NCBI GenBank assembly: GCA_038240875.1
Contig: JBBRGG010000005.1
Location: 1-36,521 of the forward strand
DNA: 36,521 nucleotides
DNA from: JBBRGG01 sp038240875
Lineage (GTDB): Bacteria; Planctomycetota; Phycisphaerae; Phycisphaerales; UBA1924
Reading direction: 5' to 3'
In this document: positions 16,069 through 26,017 of the stretch, one piece after another
How positions within the stretch are numbered: the first letter of the stretch is position 1
How the letters are laid out: each line of letters begins with the position of its first letter
The notes under the pieces: generated by a model
The model's input: the letters and a program-made list of their open reading frames with translations, nothing else
Databases searched by the model: none
What the model was told of the DNA's origin: nothing
Position numbers and translations under genes: made by a program

Positions 16069-17364
16069 TCAGCACCCACCAGCTTCGTACGCGACAAAGA
16101 ATGCGGCGACGTCGCCACCGGTGACGCCACCATCTTGATCCGTGTCGGCACAGGTCTGGCCGGTTTCGAAAGCACTAAAGAACGCGGCGATGTCGCCACC
16201 AGTAACGCCACCATCTTGATCAAAGTCGGCGGGGCACGCAGAGCACTGCGGCACGCACTGATTCAGCAGCACGCTGACGGAGTTGGACCCGGCGTTCGCG
16301 ACGGCGAGGTCGGGCGTGCCGTCAGCGTCGAGGTCGCCGATCGCCACGGACTGGGGAAAGATGCCGGCGGCGAAGTTCTGGCGGGTCTGGAAGGTGCCGT
16401 CGCCGTTGCCCAGCAGCACGCTGACGAAGCTGGTGGCGGCGTTCGCGATGGCGAGGTCGGGCGAGCCGTCGCCGTCGAGGTCGCCGATCGCCACGGACTC
16501 GGGACTGCTGCCGGTGGCGAAGTCCAGGCGGGGTTGGAAAGTGCCGTCGCCGTTGCCCAGCAGCACGCTGACGGTGCTGGTGATGAGGTTCGTGATGGCG
16601 AGGTCGGGCGTGCCATCGGTGTCAAGGTCGCCGATCGCCACGGAGAAGGCAATGCCGTTGGCAGCGAAGTTCTGGCTGAGCTGGAAGGTGCCATCGCCGT
16701 TGCCCAGCAGCACGCTGACGCGTGACCCAGCGACGGCGAGGTCGGGCGTGTCGTCGGCGTCGAGGTCGCCGATCGCTACGGTGATGGGAAAGCTGCCGAT
16801 GGCGAAGTCCTGTCGTGGCTGGAAGGTGCCGTCGCCGTTGCCCAGCAGCACGCTGACGGAGTTGGAGGACTCGTTCGTGACGACGAGGTCGGGCGTGCCG
16901 TCCCCGTCGAGGTCGCCGATCGCCACGTACCGGGGACTGTTGCCGGTGATGAAGTCCTGGCGGGCCTGGAAGGTGCCGTCGCCGTTGCCCAGCAGCACGC
17001 TGACGCCTGAGCCAGCCGTGACGGCAAGGTCGGGCGCGCCGTCGGCGTCGAGGTCGCCGATCGCCACGGACTCGGGACTGCTGCTGGTGGCAAAGTTCTG
17101 GCGTGCCTGGAAGGTGCCGTCGCCGTTGCCCAGCAGCACACTTACGGAGTTAGACATAGGGCTGGCGTTCGCGACGACGAGGTCGGGCGTGCCGTCGGCG
17201 TCGAGGTCGGCAATCGCCACGGAGAAGGGAAAGCTGCCGGTAGCGAAGTCCTGGCTGGGCCCGAACAGGTCCGCCGGGTCGCACTGGCCTGCCGCGCCCG
17301 TCGCTGCCGCGCCCATGACCACGCCCGACACGACGCCCAGAATCCTGTTTGATATCGCTTGCAT
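16069..17364 (-). CDS. FG-GAP/VCBS repeat secreted protein with GC-type dockerin tail
   Basis: Protein of 431 residues; the ATG at 17364 has AAGGAGAG about 6 nt upstream and gives a signal peptide (RILGVVSGVVMGAAATGAAG). It contains seven FG-GAP-type units of 46-49 residues. Each has AIGDLDADGTPDLAV (Ca-binding Asp loop) and SVSVLLGNGDGTFQ; the last unit stops at SVLLN. Such units build beta-propellers on secreted or surface proteins. The C-terminus is a double EF-hand dockerin-like module (CSACPADFDQDGGVTGGD and CADTDQDGGVTGGD), ending AYEAGGC. The repeats are nearly identical at DNA level, which suggests recent amplification or gene conversion. The 3' end overlaps a TGTGCCACTTCTTC repeat element. 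Confidence 0.92.
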   Translation of the reverse strand: MQAISNRILGVVSGVVMGAAATGAAGQCDPADLFGPSQDFATGSFPFSVAIADLDADGTPDLVVANASPMSNSVSVLLGNGDGTFQARQNFATSSSPESVAIGDLDADGAPDLAVTAGSGVSVLLGNGDGTFQARQDFITGNSPRYVAIGDLDGDGTPDLVVTNESSNSVSVLLGNGDGTFQPRQDFAIGSFPITVAIGDLDADDTPDLAVAGSRVSVLLGNGDGTFQLSQNFAANGIAFSVAIGDLDTDGTPDLAITNLITSTVSVLLGNGDGTFQPRLDFATGSSPESVAIGDLDGDGSPDLAIANAATSFVSVLLGNGDGTFQTRQNFAAGIFPQSVAIGDLDADGTPDLAVANAGSNSVSVLLNQCVPQCSACPADFDQDGGVTGGDIAAFFSAFETGQTCADTDQDGGVTGGDVAAFFVAYEAGGC

Positions 17365-17690
17365 TGATCTCTCCTTTTCTACCGCTTCGCAGAAGCCACA
17401 GCCCCACAGGCCATAGACCCCGCTCAACCTATCAGATCATCCTCGTAGAAACAATCCCCCAGCCCGCACAGCGCGTGAGATGGAAGCTGTCGACGGTCCG
17501 ACCCAGACCGACCCAGACCGACTATCGCGTCCTCCGGACACCGGTCCGGCTGCCATCTCTCTACTCCAGGCGAGGCGGAGCCGGAATGACACCACGAATT
17601 TCGACCAACACTTCAATTTTCTCGCTGCGGCAACTTTGGCGATGCGGGGGCCGCTGGCCAGGCCTTCCCCCACCCCCCGCCCCCCGCCCC
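17365..17690. other. Gene-free region between two FG-GAP genes, simple-sequence rich
   Basis: No coding support in 326 bp. It contains a 10-bp repeat (cgacccagac, about 2.5 copies near 17498-17522). A C-rich run (17664-17693) of CCCCCCG heptamers borders the truncated FG-GAP frame and could mark a deletion joint. Confidence 0.5.
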
Positions 17691-18098
17691 CTAAACGGCC
17701 TTGAGGTGCCGAAAGCGGGCGTGTGAGCCGCTGGACCAGGAGAAACCGCCGGTGGCAAAGTCTTGGCGGGGCTGGAAGTTGCCGTCGCCGTTGCCCAGCA
17801 GCACGCTGACGGAGCCGAGTAAGTAGTCGGGCTCGAAGTTCGCTAGGGCGAGGTCGGGCCGGCCGTCGCCGTTGAAGTCCCCCACCGCAACAGAGAGTGG
17901 GATGGTGCCCACGTCATAGCTAGGAGCCGCCGACGGGGAGAAAAGCTGGCACTGAGCTTGGGCTTGATTGCCGGAGACGAGTAGCATCAGCAGGCACACA
18001 GCTAGGCTCACATGTGCCATCCACGCACTTATAGTAGATCCCGACACAAGGCCAGCTATTTGGCCTAAAGTGTGGCCTAATTTGAAAACTTTGCGCAT
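17691..18098 (-). pseudogene. Truncated FG-GAP secreted protein
   Basis: An open frame of 135 residues from the ATG at 18098, which follows a GGGGGAA stretch. It begins with a long N-terminal part and a signal peptide (SLAVCLLMLLVSGNQAQA). One and a half FG-GAP units follow: PLSVAVGDFNGDGRPDLALA and GSVSVLLGNGDGNFQPRQDF. The sequence then leaves the family (FSWSSGSHARFRHLKAV) and stops, where related proteins carry several more units and a dockerin tail. The repeat is related to the complete gene at 16069-17364, but the signal region differs, so it is a separate gene and not a simple copy. Probably a 3'-truncated remnant; a short functional protein cannot be excluded. Confidence 0.65.
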
Positions 18099-18228
18099 GT
18101 TCTCGTTCCCCCAAGTAAAGATGGCCATCGAACAGCCCATTTTGACTTTACTAATGGACAAGGTTCGCGTCAAGCCACTTGAACACTAATAAGTGCAGGA
18201 AAATAAATTAGATAAAGAACCCTGATAT

Positions 18229-18398
18229 AGAACCTCGAGCGTGAGTGAGAAGGTCTTTCTGATTCTTTCAAGCTTTTTCTGCCTGCTTAGATGTGGTCAC
18301 GCTTGGCATGTTGGGTTGGTGTGGGTGAACGCCTGCATGGTTTGGTTTGAGGTTCTTTGCAGAAATTCAGAAGCCCACTCGCTCACGCTCGAGGTTCT
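18229..18398. repeat. Inverted repeat, 17-bp perfect arms extending to about 33 bp
   Basis: AGAACCTCGAGCGTGAG (18229-18245) is the exact reverse complement of CTCACGCTCGAGGTTCT (18382-18398). With mismatches the arms continue inward to about 18262 and 18367. The 136 bp between the perfect arms carry no coding frame of note. A partial third copy (GAGGTTCTTTGCAG) lies at about 18348-18362. Confidence 0.8.
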
Positions 18399-18470
18399 TT
18401 ACATGAAGTACTTTCACTGTTTCATTTTGTAAGTAGTGTGAGGTTAACATTGGTATGCCCAACTTGTGTG

Positions 18471-18545
18471 CGGCTTGGGTGTGACCTGCTTGGGTGCGAC
18501 CGGCTTGGGTTTGAGTGGCTTGGGTTTGAGTGGCTTGGGTTTGAC
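18471..18545. repeat. 15-bp minisatellite
   Basis: Five consecutive 15-bp units with the consensus nGGCTTGGGTTTGAn (cggcttgggtgtgac, ctgcttgggtgcgac, cggcttgggtttgag, tggcttgggtttgag, tggcttgggtttgac). It lies in intergenic DNA. Confidence 0.9.
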
Positions 18546-18790
18546 CCTTTGCGCCGAGAGCCTACCATCTTGGCCCTCATTGGATGCCTTGGGGTTGGCT
18601 TCGGGTTTGGGCCACGCTGGCGAGGCGTACCAAGGCGGGTTCCGGGTTCTGTACAAAGCATTGTAGTTGTGCTGGTTTTCAGCAAAAAACCGCAGTGAAT
18701 GTCAAGAAGATTTGTTGAATTTGCTGCATCAAATTTGGGTTGGATTTGGGTCGTATTTGGGTTGGGCTTTCGTCAGAGTTTCAAAATACC

Positions 18791-18862
<72 letters not shown>

Positions 18863-18913
18863 TTCGGGCCGGTCGTACCGGCTCTTGGGCGGGCAAGTAG
18901 AAGCTCGATTCCT

Positions 18914-18948
18914 GCAAGTACCGAACTCATTTGAGTTTACGCACTTGC
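18914..18948 (+). promoter_or_regulatory. Stem-loop in the tRNA-Thr to tuf spacer
   Basis: GCAAGT (18914-18919) pairs with ACTTGC (18943-18948), and inside it AACTC (18924-18928) pairs with GAGTT (18933-18937) around an ATTT loop. Shortly after the tRNA, GCCGGT-CGT-ACCGGC (18868-18882) forms another perfect hairpin, and GGCGT/ACGCC (19017-19036) a third. They may serve tRNA processing or a leader of tuf. Confidence 0.4.
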
Positions 18949-19110
18949 GGCGCGCGATTGGCAACCGTGCGGGGATCGTGTCCATTCGCTGTTCGCCGAA
19001 GGTTGGGCCTGGTGGAGGCGTCATGGGAGCCACGCCCCGGGCTATTTATTTGGCTTCCCTTTTGTTTCGAGCGAGCCTATTTCGCCCGCTTGAACCTGGA
19101 GGTAGATCCC

Positions 19111-20313
<1,203 letters not shown>

Positions 20314-20442
20314 TGCTGGGCTTTGATTTGCTCGGGTTGGGTATCGCGTTAAGTGGCGAGCAAGTGAGAGTCGGTTTGAATGAGATTGTCTTTGGCATAA
20401 ACTAGTTTTGATCAAGAGCTAGTTTCGTATAATTTGATTCGT

Positions 20443-20480
20443 AAAGACGCCATGGGTAATCCTCGTGGCGTCTTTGTTTA
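20443..20480 (+). terminator. Probable tuf terminator
   Basis: AAAGACGCCA (20443-20452) pairs perfectly with TGGCGTCTTT (20466-20475) around a 13-nt loop; the T-rich GTTTA follows. The 10-bp stem is strong but the T-tract is short. Confidence 0.7.
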
Positions 20481-20521
20481 TACATTATACTTTACGGGTC
20501 TCTTAGAGCCTCTTACATAAC

Positions 20522-20580
20522 GAAGAAGTAGAAGAAGTAGAAGAAGTAGATTCAGGCAAGACGCTTGTGCCGCGAGAAGA
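20522..20580. repeat. Dispersed palindromic element, third copy
   Basis: Three copies of GAAGAAGTA (from 20522) lead into gattCAGGCAAGACGCTTGtgccgcgagaagag, the same layout as the copies at 2978-3086. Confidence 0.6.
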
Positions 20581-20709
20581 GAGTGGTTATGCTAGTAAAG
20601 ATTCTAAGGATTCGTAATAGAATCTTGACGGCCTTAAATTGGCGGCTCTTTTATGTACGCCCGGCACCGTGCGTAAGCGCACGCCAGCAATCGCGGGCTT
20701 GAACCCGCT

Positions 20710-21948
20710 TCAATCTAAAAATGGCTTGATATTTCGCTCGAATGTTCGTTGTTGCGTGCGATTAAGGAGCAGGAGGATCGCGTCGCGCAGGGTGAGTTTC
20801 GCCACAGGTGTGCCGTCACCGCCATATATCTGAGCATAATCGCTGATGAGCGTGCGAACCTTACCGGCGTGTTCACCCTGCAGGTTCAGGTGTCGCGTGA
20901 AGTAGTAGTAAAATACGTCGCCGCTGCGGACGACGCGCTCGAAGGAACGCGTGCCTTCTTCGCCGAGTAATTGCAGCTTGGCTTCGGCGATGAGCAGGCG
21001 AGCGGGCGCAAGATCTTCACCACGTTTGGCGCGAGCGCGAGCCGCGTCGATGGCGAACTCGTCCCAATATTGGTTGAGGATCGCGCGATACTGATCGCGG
21101 GTTGCTTTGGGCATTTGGTCGGCAAGCATGCTCTCAAGATCACCCAAGGCGAGAAAGTCGCGCGAGCGAATAACAACTGCGCCGACCAACCCGACTTTCA
21201 CCAGTGGGTTGTTTACGCCGCCGCCTGCAAAGAGAAGTATGGGTAGGTTACGGATGACCGAATCGTCGAGTCGCTTCCCACGAACTGCGATGACGGCGTT
21301 GATCGCTCGACGCGTGGCCTTATCCATCGAAACCAGCGCGAGAGCGGCTTCAGCGGGGTTCGGATCAGGCTTGACAAGCACGCCCGAATAATCACGCGCG
21401 AGTAGATTCGTAATAGCAGTCGTTGTCACTCGTGGCCCAGCAAGCAGATCAATTGATTGAGCACGTGAAGTGATCGCTGCGAAGCTTACTTTGTCGATGC
21501 CGGGTGTGAGCGAGAATTGCATCGGTGGAGTTGCTTGGTTTGTTGTTGCGTCGCTCGCGGGTTGTACCGTATTCGTTGTAGAGATGCCAGCAATATCTAA
21601 CACCCAATTTGGTATTGGAACATCAGGAATTGTGGGAGTATTTGCCTGCGAAATCACATCTGTGGCAGCATTGCTCGATGGGAGATTGAGAGCAGAAGGT
21701 TGTTCGGCGAGTGGTGGAGGGATTAGTTCGTGCTGCTTGACTGCGAGCACTGCAACAACGACAAGGCTACCCAAGGCGACCGAAGCCGACCCCACGACCA
21801 GCACCGCTGAAGTTGCAAGTCCGCTGGCTGCGAGGCACACAATTATCAATATGCGCATTCGACGCATTGCGCGTGATGGTCGCGTGCCCGCCGATGTGGC
21901 GTAAGGCACATGAATCCAAGGCAGTGGAGGAGGAGTTTCCGTGTGCAT
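20710..21948 (-). CDS. Membrane-anchored protein of unknown function
   Basis: Protein of 412 residues; the ATG at 21948 follows a GAGGTG site at a good distance (the GTG two codons upstream overlaps that site). A short Pro-rich cytoplasmic start is followed by one long or two close membrane segments around residues 31-70 (RILIIVCLAASGLATSAVLV and VALGSLVVVAVLAV). A Pro/Thr/Asn-rich linker comes next. The C-terminal 250 residues are a helical domain, with KATRRAINAVIAVRGKRL, then VGLVGAVVIRSRDFLALGDL and VFYYYFTRHLNLQGEHAGKV. I recognise no family. It is divergent from the GT41 gene pair (239 bp between starts), and a shared regulatory region is possible. Confidence 0.75.
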   Translation of the reverse strand: MHTETPPPLPWIHVPYATSAGTRPSRAMRRMRILIIVCLAASGLATSAVLVVGSASVALGSLVVVAVLAVKQHELIPPPLAEQPSALNLPSSNAATDVISQANTPTIPDVPIPNWVLDIAGISTTNTVQPASDATTNQATPPMQFSLTPGIDKVSFAAITSRAQSIDLLAGPRVTTTAITNLLARDYSGVLVKPDPNPAEAALALVSMDKATRRAINAVIAVRGKRLDDSVIRNLPILLFAGGGVNNPLVKVGLVGAVVIRSRDFLALGDLESMLADQMPKATRDQYRAILNQYWDEFAIDAARARAKRGEDLAPARLLIAEAKLQLLGEEGTRSFERVVRSGDVFYYYFTRHLNLQGEHAGKVRTLISDYAQIYGGDGTPVAKLTLRDAILLLLNRTQQRTFERNIKPFLD

Positions 21949-22187
21949 GGTCACCTCGTGAACACGAAGCCTTCAATCGTGCGTTGGCCCGGAAAGGTAC
22001 GAGACTGTCTCGATCCAAGTGCGTTTATTTGGACGTGGAACCTGCAACTTGTACGGTATTGGGCTCGCGGCGTTGCACATCTTTGGGAAGTGCCCAACCC
22101 CACTCGCTAAAAACCGGTTCCAATTTCCGATGCCATCGAGTTTGAGACACTGGGCAACAAAGTGATATCGGGCCACAACGGCTCACG

Positions 22188-24065
22188 ATGCACGCGCACG
22201 CAGGCCCTCTACCATCGCTTCGCATGCAAGGCACTATCGAACGAGCGTGGGAAAGGCTCAACGTCCAAGACCCTGAAGGGGCCAAGGCGATCCTGCGCCA
22301 AGCTCTTAAGAAACTCCCTGGTTACGCACCCGCTCACAAGCTCATGGGCATGATTCATTCCGGGCATAACGAAGACATCCTGGCGTACGAAGCCCTCGAC
22401 CGCGCGACCCACTGTGATCCAACCGACGCCGAAGGGTGGTTCATGCTCGGGAACGCCGCCATGATTCTTCGTCGAAACGAGGATGGCGTTCGTGCGTATT
22501 CGCAATGCATCAAGCTGTCCCCGATCGCCACGTCGGCACACGACGGGCGAGCCAAGTGCCTCATCAGCCTTGGTCGCCGCGACGAGGCCATCACAACATA
22601 TGAATCTTCTGTCACAATCACGCCTTTGGACGAGAACGTGTGGGGCAGGTATTCAACAGCGCTTCTGGTCATCGGGATGGTTCACGAGTCTGTCGCGATT
22701 CTTCGCCGCGGGATGGATGCGCTCGCGCAGCGTGGCGGTCCGGGTTCAAGCCCGTTGCTCATCGAGCAGATGTGCTACGCGATGAACTTTCTCAATGACG
22801 CCGACCCCGCCGAGCACAAGGCTGCTCACGTCGCGCTTGGAAAGATTTGGTCCGCGAAAGCGACCCGTCGCGAGCCGAGCTTTGCGCGAACCAACGCCGA
22901 CCCAGAGCGGCTCATACGCGTCGCGTTTGTATCGGGGGATTTTTGTGGGCATGCGTGCGCGTGGTTTTTAGAAGGGCCTCTGGCCGCGCTTCGTACGATC
23001 AGTAGCGCCACGAGGATTCAGACCTACCTCTACTCAACACTTGATCGCGACGACGAGATCACCGAGCGATTTAAGCCTCTTGGCGTGTGGCGGCCGTGCG
23101 TGCACATGGAGGACGACCAGCTTGCTCATGCCTTTGCCGATGATGAAATCGATGTGGTGATCGAGTGCGCTGGCTGGACCGAGGGGAGTCGCTTAAAGGC
23201 GTTAGTCCCGCGCGTTGCGCCTGTACAAATGACGTACCTTGGGTATCCCAACACTACGGGCATGCCCTCAATCGACGCACGAATCGTCGATTGGGATACC
23301 GATCCTGCAGGCGCTGAATTCGCGTGCACAGAACGATTAATCCGCTTAGACCGCTGCTTTATTTGCTTTCGCCCGCATGATCACAGCCCAGACGTTGGAA
23401 TCACGAACGCGATGCGGGATGCATCGGCACCGATCGTCTTCGCCAGCTTCAACCGCGCGACCAAGCTTTCCGACGAATGCGTCGTGATGTGGTCAAAGGT
23501 GTTGCATGAAGTTTCTGCCAAGCGTGGCCTACCTGATAGCCGCCTATTGATGAAGAGCGCAATTGTCAGCGACGAAACTCGCCGCGACGCCTCGGCTCGC
23601 TTCAATGCTTTGGGCATCGACCCATCGCGCATCGACATTGTGCCGTATACCAAGGACCATGTCGAACACCTGGCGATGTACCGCGACGTTGACATCGCGC
23701 TCGACACCTTTCCATACCACGGCACAACCACAACGTGCGAAGCAGTTTGGATGGGCGTGCCCGTGATCACTCGTGCGGGCAGCACGCACCGCTCGCGCGT
23801 TGGCGTCTCGATCCTAAACACGCTGGGCTTACCTGAACTTGTAACCAACAGCGACGAAGGCTTCGTAGCTGCGGCGGTGTCACTCGCCAACGATCGCTCG
23901 CGACTCTTAGCACTGCGAACAACTCTGCGTGAACGCATGCGCACAAGTCCGCTTTGCGATGCGAACGCACACGCGACGGCTCTTGTTGGCGCGATTCGCT
24001 TCGCGTGGCGCAATTGGTGTTCAGCAAAGGCTGCTAGCGCACACAACGACAAGGCTGGTGCGTGA
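22188..24065 (+). CDS. TPR/GT41 glycosyltransferase, O-GlcNAc-transferase-like (first of pair)
   Basis: Protein of 625 residues. Residues 15-185 form about four tetratricopeptide repeats (for example AEGWFMLGNAAMILRRNEDG). From about residue 243 the SPINDLY/OGT-type catalytic part follows. RVAFVSGDFCGHACAWF carries the His that matches the catalytic His of OGT. PVQMTYLGYPNTTGMPSID is near 346, FNRATKLSDE near 420 (its Lys matches the UDP-binding Lys of human OGT), and LDTFPYHGTTTTCEAVWMG near 505. Family enzymes move GlcNAc or other sugars from UDP to Ser/Thr of proteins in the cytoplasm. Target proteins are unknown. No ribosome site is clear for the ATG at 22188; the ATG at 22224 (613 residues) is an alternative. 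The stop overlaps the next start. Confidence 0.9.
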   Translation: MHAHAGPLPSLRMQGTIERAWERLNVQDPEGAKAILRQALKKLPGYAPAHKLMGMIHSGHNEDILAYEALDRATHCDPTDAEGWFMLGNAAMILRRNEDGVRAYSQCIKLSPIATSAHDGRAKCLISLGRRDEAITTYESSVTITPLDENVWGRYSTALLVIGMVHESVAILRRGMDALAQRGGPGSSPLLIEQMCYAMNFLNDADPAEHKAAHVALGKIWSAKATRREPSFARTNADPERLIRVAFVSGDFCGHACAWFLEGPLAALRTISSATRIQTYLYSTLDRDDEITERFKPLGVWRPCVHMEDDQLAHAFADDEIDVVIECAGWTEGSRLKALVPRVAPVQMTYLGYPNTTGMPSIDARIVDWDTDPAGAEFACTERLIRLDRCFICFRPHDHSPDVGITNAMRDASAPIVFASFNRATKLSDECVVMWSKVLHEVSAKRGLPDSRLLMKSAIVSDETRRDASARFNALGIDPSRIDIVPYTKDHVEHLAMYRDVDIALDTFPYHGTTTTCEAVWMGVPVITRAGSTHRSRVGVSILNTLGLPELVTNSDEGFVAAAVSLANDRSRLLALRTTLRERMRTSPLCDANAHATALVGAIRFAWRNWCSAKAASAHNDKAGA

Positions 24066-25978
24066 TGACCGATCTATCTAACAAGCTCTACCAGGTCCAA
24101 ACCCAGATTGAACAAGGCAAGTACGAAGCTGCTGCGATTGCGCTTCAACGCTTGATCCCAAAGTATGGTAATGTTTCCGACGTTCATGGCATGCTCTGTA
24201 GTACCTTCCTTCGGATGCGTAAGTACGACCAGGCCATCTATGCGGCCGAACGCGCCCTCGAAATTTCGCCCGATAGCCCCTACATGCTCCATGATTGTGC
24301 GCTCGCTTGGTCGCAGAAAGGCGATGGCAAACGAGCCGAAGAAATCATGCGCCGCGTGATCGAAATCGCGCCAACATTCGCCCCAGCACGTCTGCACCTA
24401 GCCAACCTTGCGCTGGACCGCCAGAACGCGCGAGAAGCCGCTGAACATTGCGAAGTTGCACTTGCGAACGAATCCAACGCGATGGTGCTCGTGACCTACA
24501 TCGGCGCGCTCTTGCAACAAGGACGCGTCGCCGAGGCGAATCAAACTGCGAAAGAATCTTTAGCGAAGTATCCAAACGAACGAATGCTCGCGACGGCATA
24601 TGCCACCACGCTCAACTCGATGGACGATGCGGACCCCGCCGAATCAGTCGCTGCACACCGTTTATATGGCGAACTGGTTCGCGCTCGTGCCGAACAAGAA
24701 GCGCCGATCCTCGCGAAGCAAGGCATGCCGATCGGGCCTTGGCTCAAGCGCACGCCCGGCGTCGCACTCGACGGCAACATGCCACTTCGCGTCGGCATCG
24801 TCACCGCTGACGCGCGCACACACTCATGCGCATTCTTCCTGCTCCCCTTGCTTCAAAGGCTTAAGGAGCGTTCGAGTACTTCTGCTGCTGGCGCGATCGA
24901 AATCGTTGTGTACTCGACGAATCTGGTCAAAGACTCGATGACCGATCGCATCAAAGCCGCAGCTCACATCTTTCGAGATTGCGCCCAACTTACTGAAATC
25001 CTGCTCGCGCAGAAGATTCGCGATGATCGCGTCCACATCTTGATCGACCTCATGGGGCACACGCTGGGTGACAGCCTGATGACCTGCGAACTCAGGCCCG
25101 CGCCCGTGCAAGTCACATACCTTGGCTACCCCAACACGACCGGGCTCACGTCGATGGATTGGCGCATCGTCGATTCACAAACAGACCCAACGGGCGATGG
25201 GCCATGGGGCTTGCCCTTTGATCAACGCGCAACCGAAAGGCTGTTCCGCCTTGATCCGTGCTTCTTGTGCTATCGCCCGCCGCAAGGCGATGTTGATTCG
25301 GCTCGTGATGAAGTGGTCGTACCCGAGCCCAGATGGACGACGGCTCTTTCGCGAGATCCCGCTGCGGCGCCGGTGTTTGGGTCGTTTAATGCGAGCACGA
25401 AGCTGAGCGACGGGACCATCGCGTGTTGGGCGGCGGTCCTTCGCGGGTGTCCACATTCGCGGATAGTCCTCAAGGCTGGTGGATTTTCCGATCCCGCCGT
25501 GCGCGAGCACATCATTATGGGCTTTCAATCCTTTGGCGTTGCCGCCGAGCGAATCGAGTTTCTCGAGCGCACCAAGAGCATCCGCGAGCATCTCTCTCTT
25601 TACGCGAGTATTGACATCGCGCTCGACAGCTTTCCATACAACGGCACGACTACAACCTGCGAAGCGATGTGGATGGGCGTGCCTGTGATCACCAAGGCGG
25701 GTAGGACCCACGCGGCGCGGGTTGGAGTCAGCTTGCTCATAGCAGCGGGCGTAGCCGAACTCATCGCTGCGGATGAATCTAGCGACAGCAGCATCGGGCC
25801 CAATTCACACGCGAACTACGTTTCGTGCGTCAAAGCACTTGTGCTAGATCATGCAAGACTCACGTTGTATCGCAAGACCCTACGCCAGCAGATGGCTCGC
25901 TCGCCATTGTGCGATGAAGCGAGCTTCGCAGAACGATTCGCTGGTGCGCTGCGAGCGATGTGGCGAGAATTTGTGTAG
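24065..25978 (+). CDS. TPR/GT41 glycosyltransferase, O-GlcNAc-transferase-like (second of pair)
   Basis: Protein of 637 residues. The ATG at 24065 overlaps the TGA of the previous gene (TGATG), so translation is probably coupled. Residues 1-190 contain TPR units (YDQAIYAAERALEISPDSPY and AEEIMRRVIEIAPTFAPARL). The catalytic part has GIVTADARTHSCAFFLLPL (conserved His), PVQVTYLGYPNTTGLTSMDW near 348, FNASTKLSDGT near 440 (conserved Lys) and LDSFPYNGTTTTCEAMWMG near 520. It shares both the TPR-GT41 layout and the motifs with the upstream gene, so the two are paralogues from a tandem duplication, but they have diverged strongly outside the motifs. They could form a heteromer or have different targets. 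Confidence 0.92.
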   Translation: MTDLSNKLYQVQTQIEQGKYEAAAIALQRLIPKYGNVSDVHGMLCSTFLRMRKYDQAIYAAERALEISPDSPYMLHDCALAWSQKGDGKRAEEIMRRVIEIAPTFAPARLHLANLALDRQNAREAAEHCEVALANESNAMVLVTYIGALLQQGRVAEANQTAKESLAKYPNERMLATAYATTLNSMDDADPAESVAAHRLYGELVRARAEQEAPILAKQGMPIGPWLKRTPGVALDGNMPLRVGIVTADARTHSCAFFLLPLLQRLKERSSTSAAGAIEIVVYSTNLVKDSMTDRIKAAAHIFRDCAQLTEILLAQKIRDDRVHILIDLMGHTLGDSLMTCELRPAPVQVTYLGYPNTTGLTSMDWRIVDSQTDPTGDGPWGLPFDQRATERLFRLDPCFLCYRPPQGDVDSARDEVVVPEPRWTTALSRDPAAAPVFGSFNASTKLSDGTIACWAAVLRGCPHSRIVLKAGGFSDPAVREHIIMGFQSFGVAAERIEFLERTKSIREHLSLYASIDIALDSFPYNGTTTTCEAMWMGVPVITKAGRTHAARVGVSLLIAAGVAELIAADESSDSSIGPNSHANYVSCVKALVLDHARLTLYRKTLRQQMARSPLCDEASFAERFAGALRAMWREFV

Positions 25979-26017
25979 AGCAAGGCAAAGTACCGCTGTG
26001 CCACTTCTTCTTCTTCC

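Larger units (their letters stand above)
18099..18790. other. 692-bp intergenic region before tRNA-Thr with repeats
   Basis: No gene supported. It holds a long imperfect inverted repeat (18229-18398) and a 15-bp minisatellite (18471-18545), both listed separately. A run of attTGGGTTgg-type repeats (about 18735-18767) lies just upstream of the tRNA. Confidence 0.6.
20314..20709. other. Region downstream of tuf: hairpins and a repeat, no gene
   Basis: It contains the hairpin AAACTAG/CTAGTTT (20399-20425), the likely tuf terminator (20443-20475) and a dispersed repeat copy (about 20522-20580). No coding frame is supported. Confidence 0.6.

Noticed and set aside
16283..17416. Open frame of 377 codons with regular repeats on the plus strand
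   Set aside because: Shadow of the FG-GAP repeats on the opposite strand; the repeated SPIATD pattern only reflects the DNA repeat.
18357..18698. Coding frame over the 15-bp repeat (GLGLSGLGLSG on plus, KPKPLKPKP on minus)
   Set aside because: Both strands are open only because of the repeat; no start signal or conserved flank.
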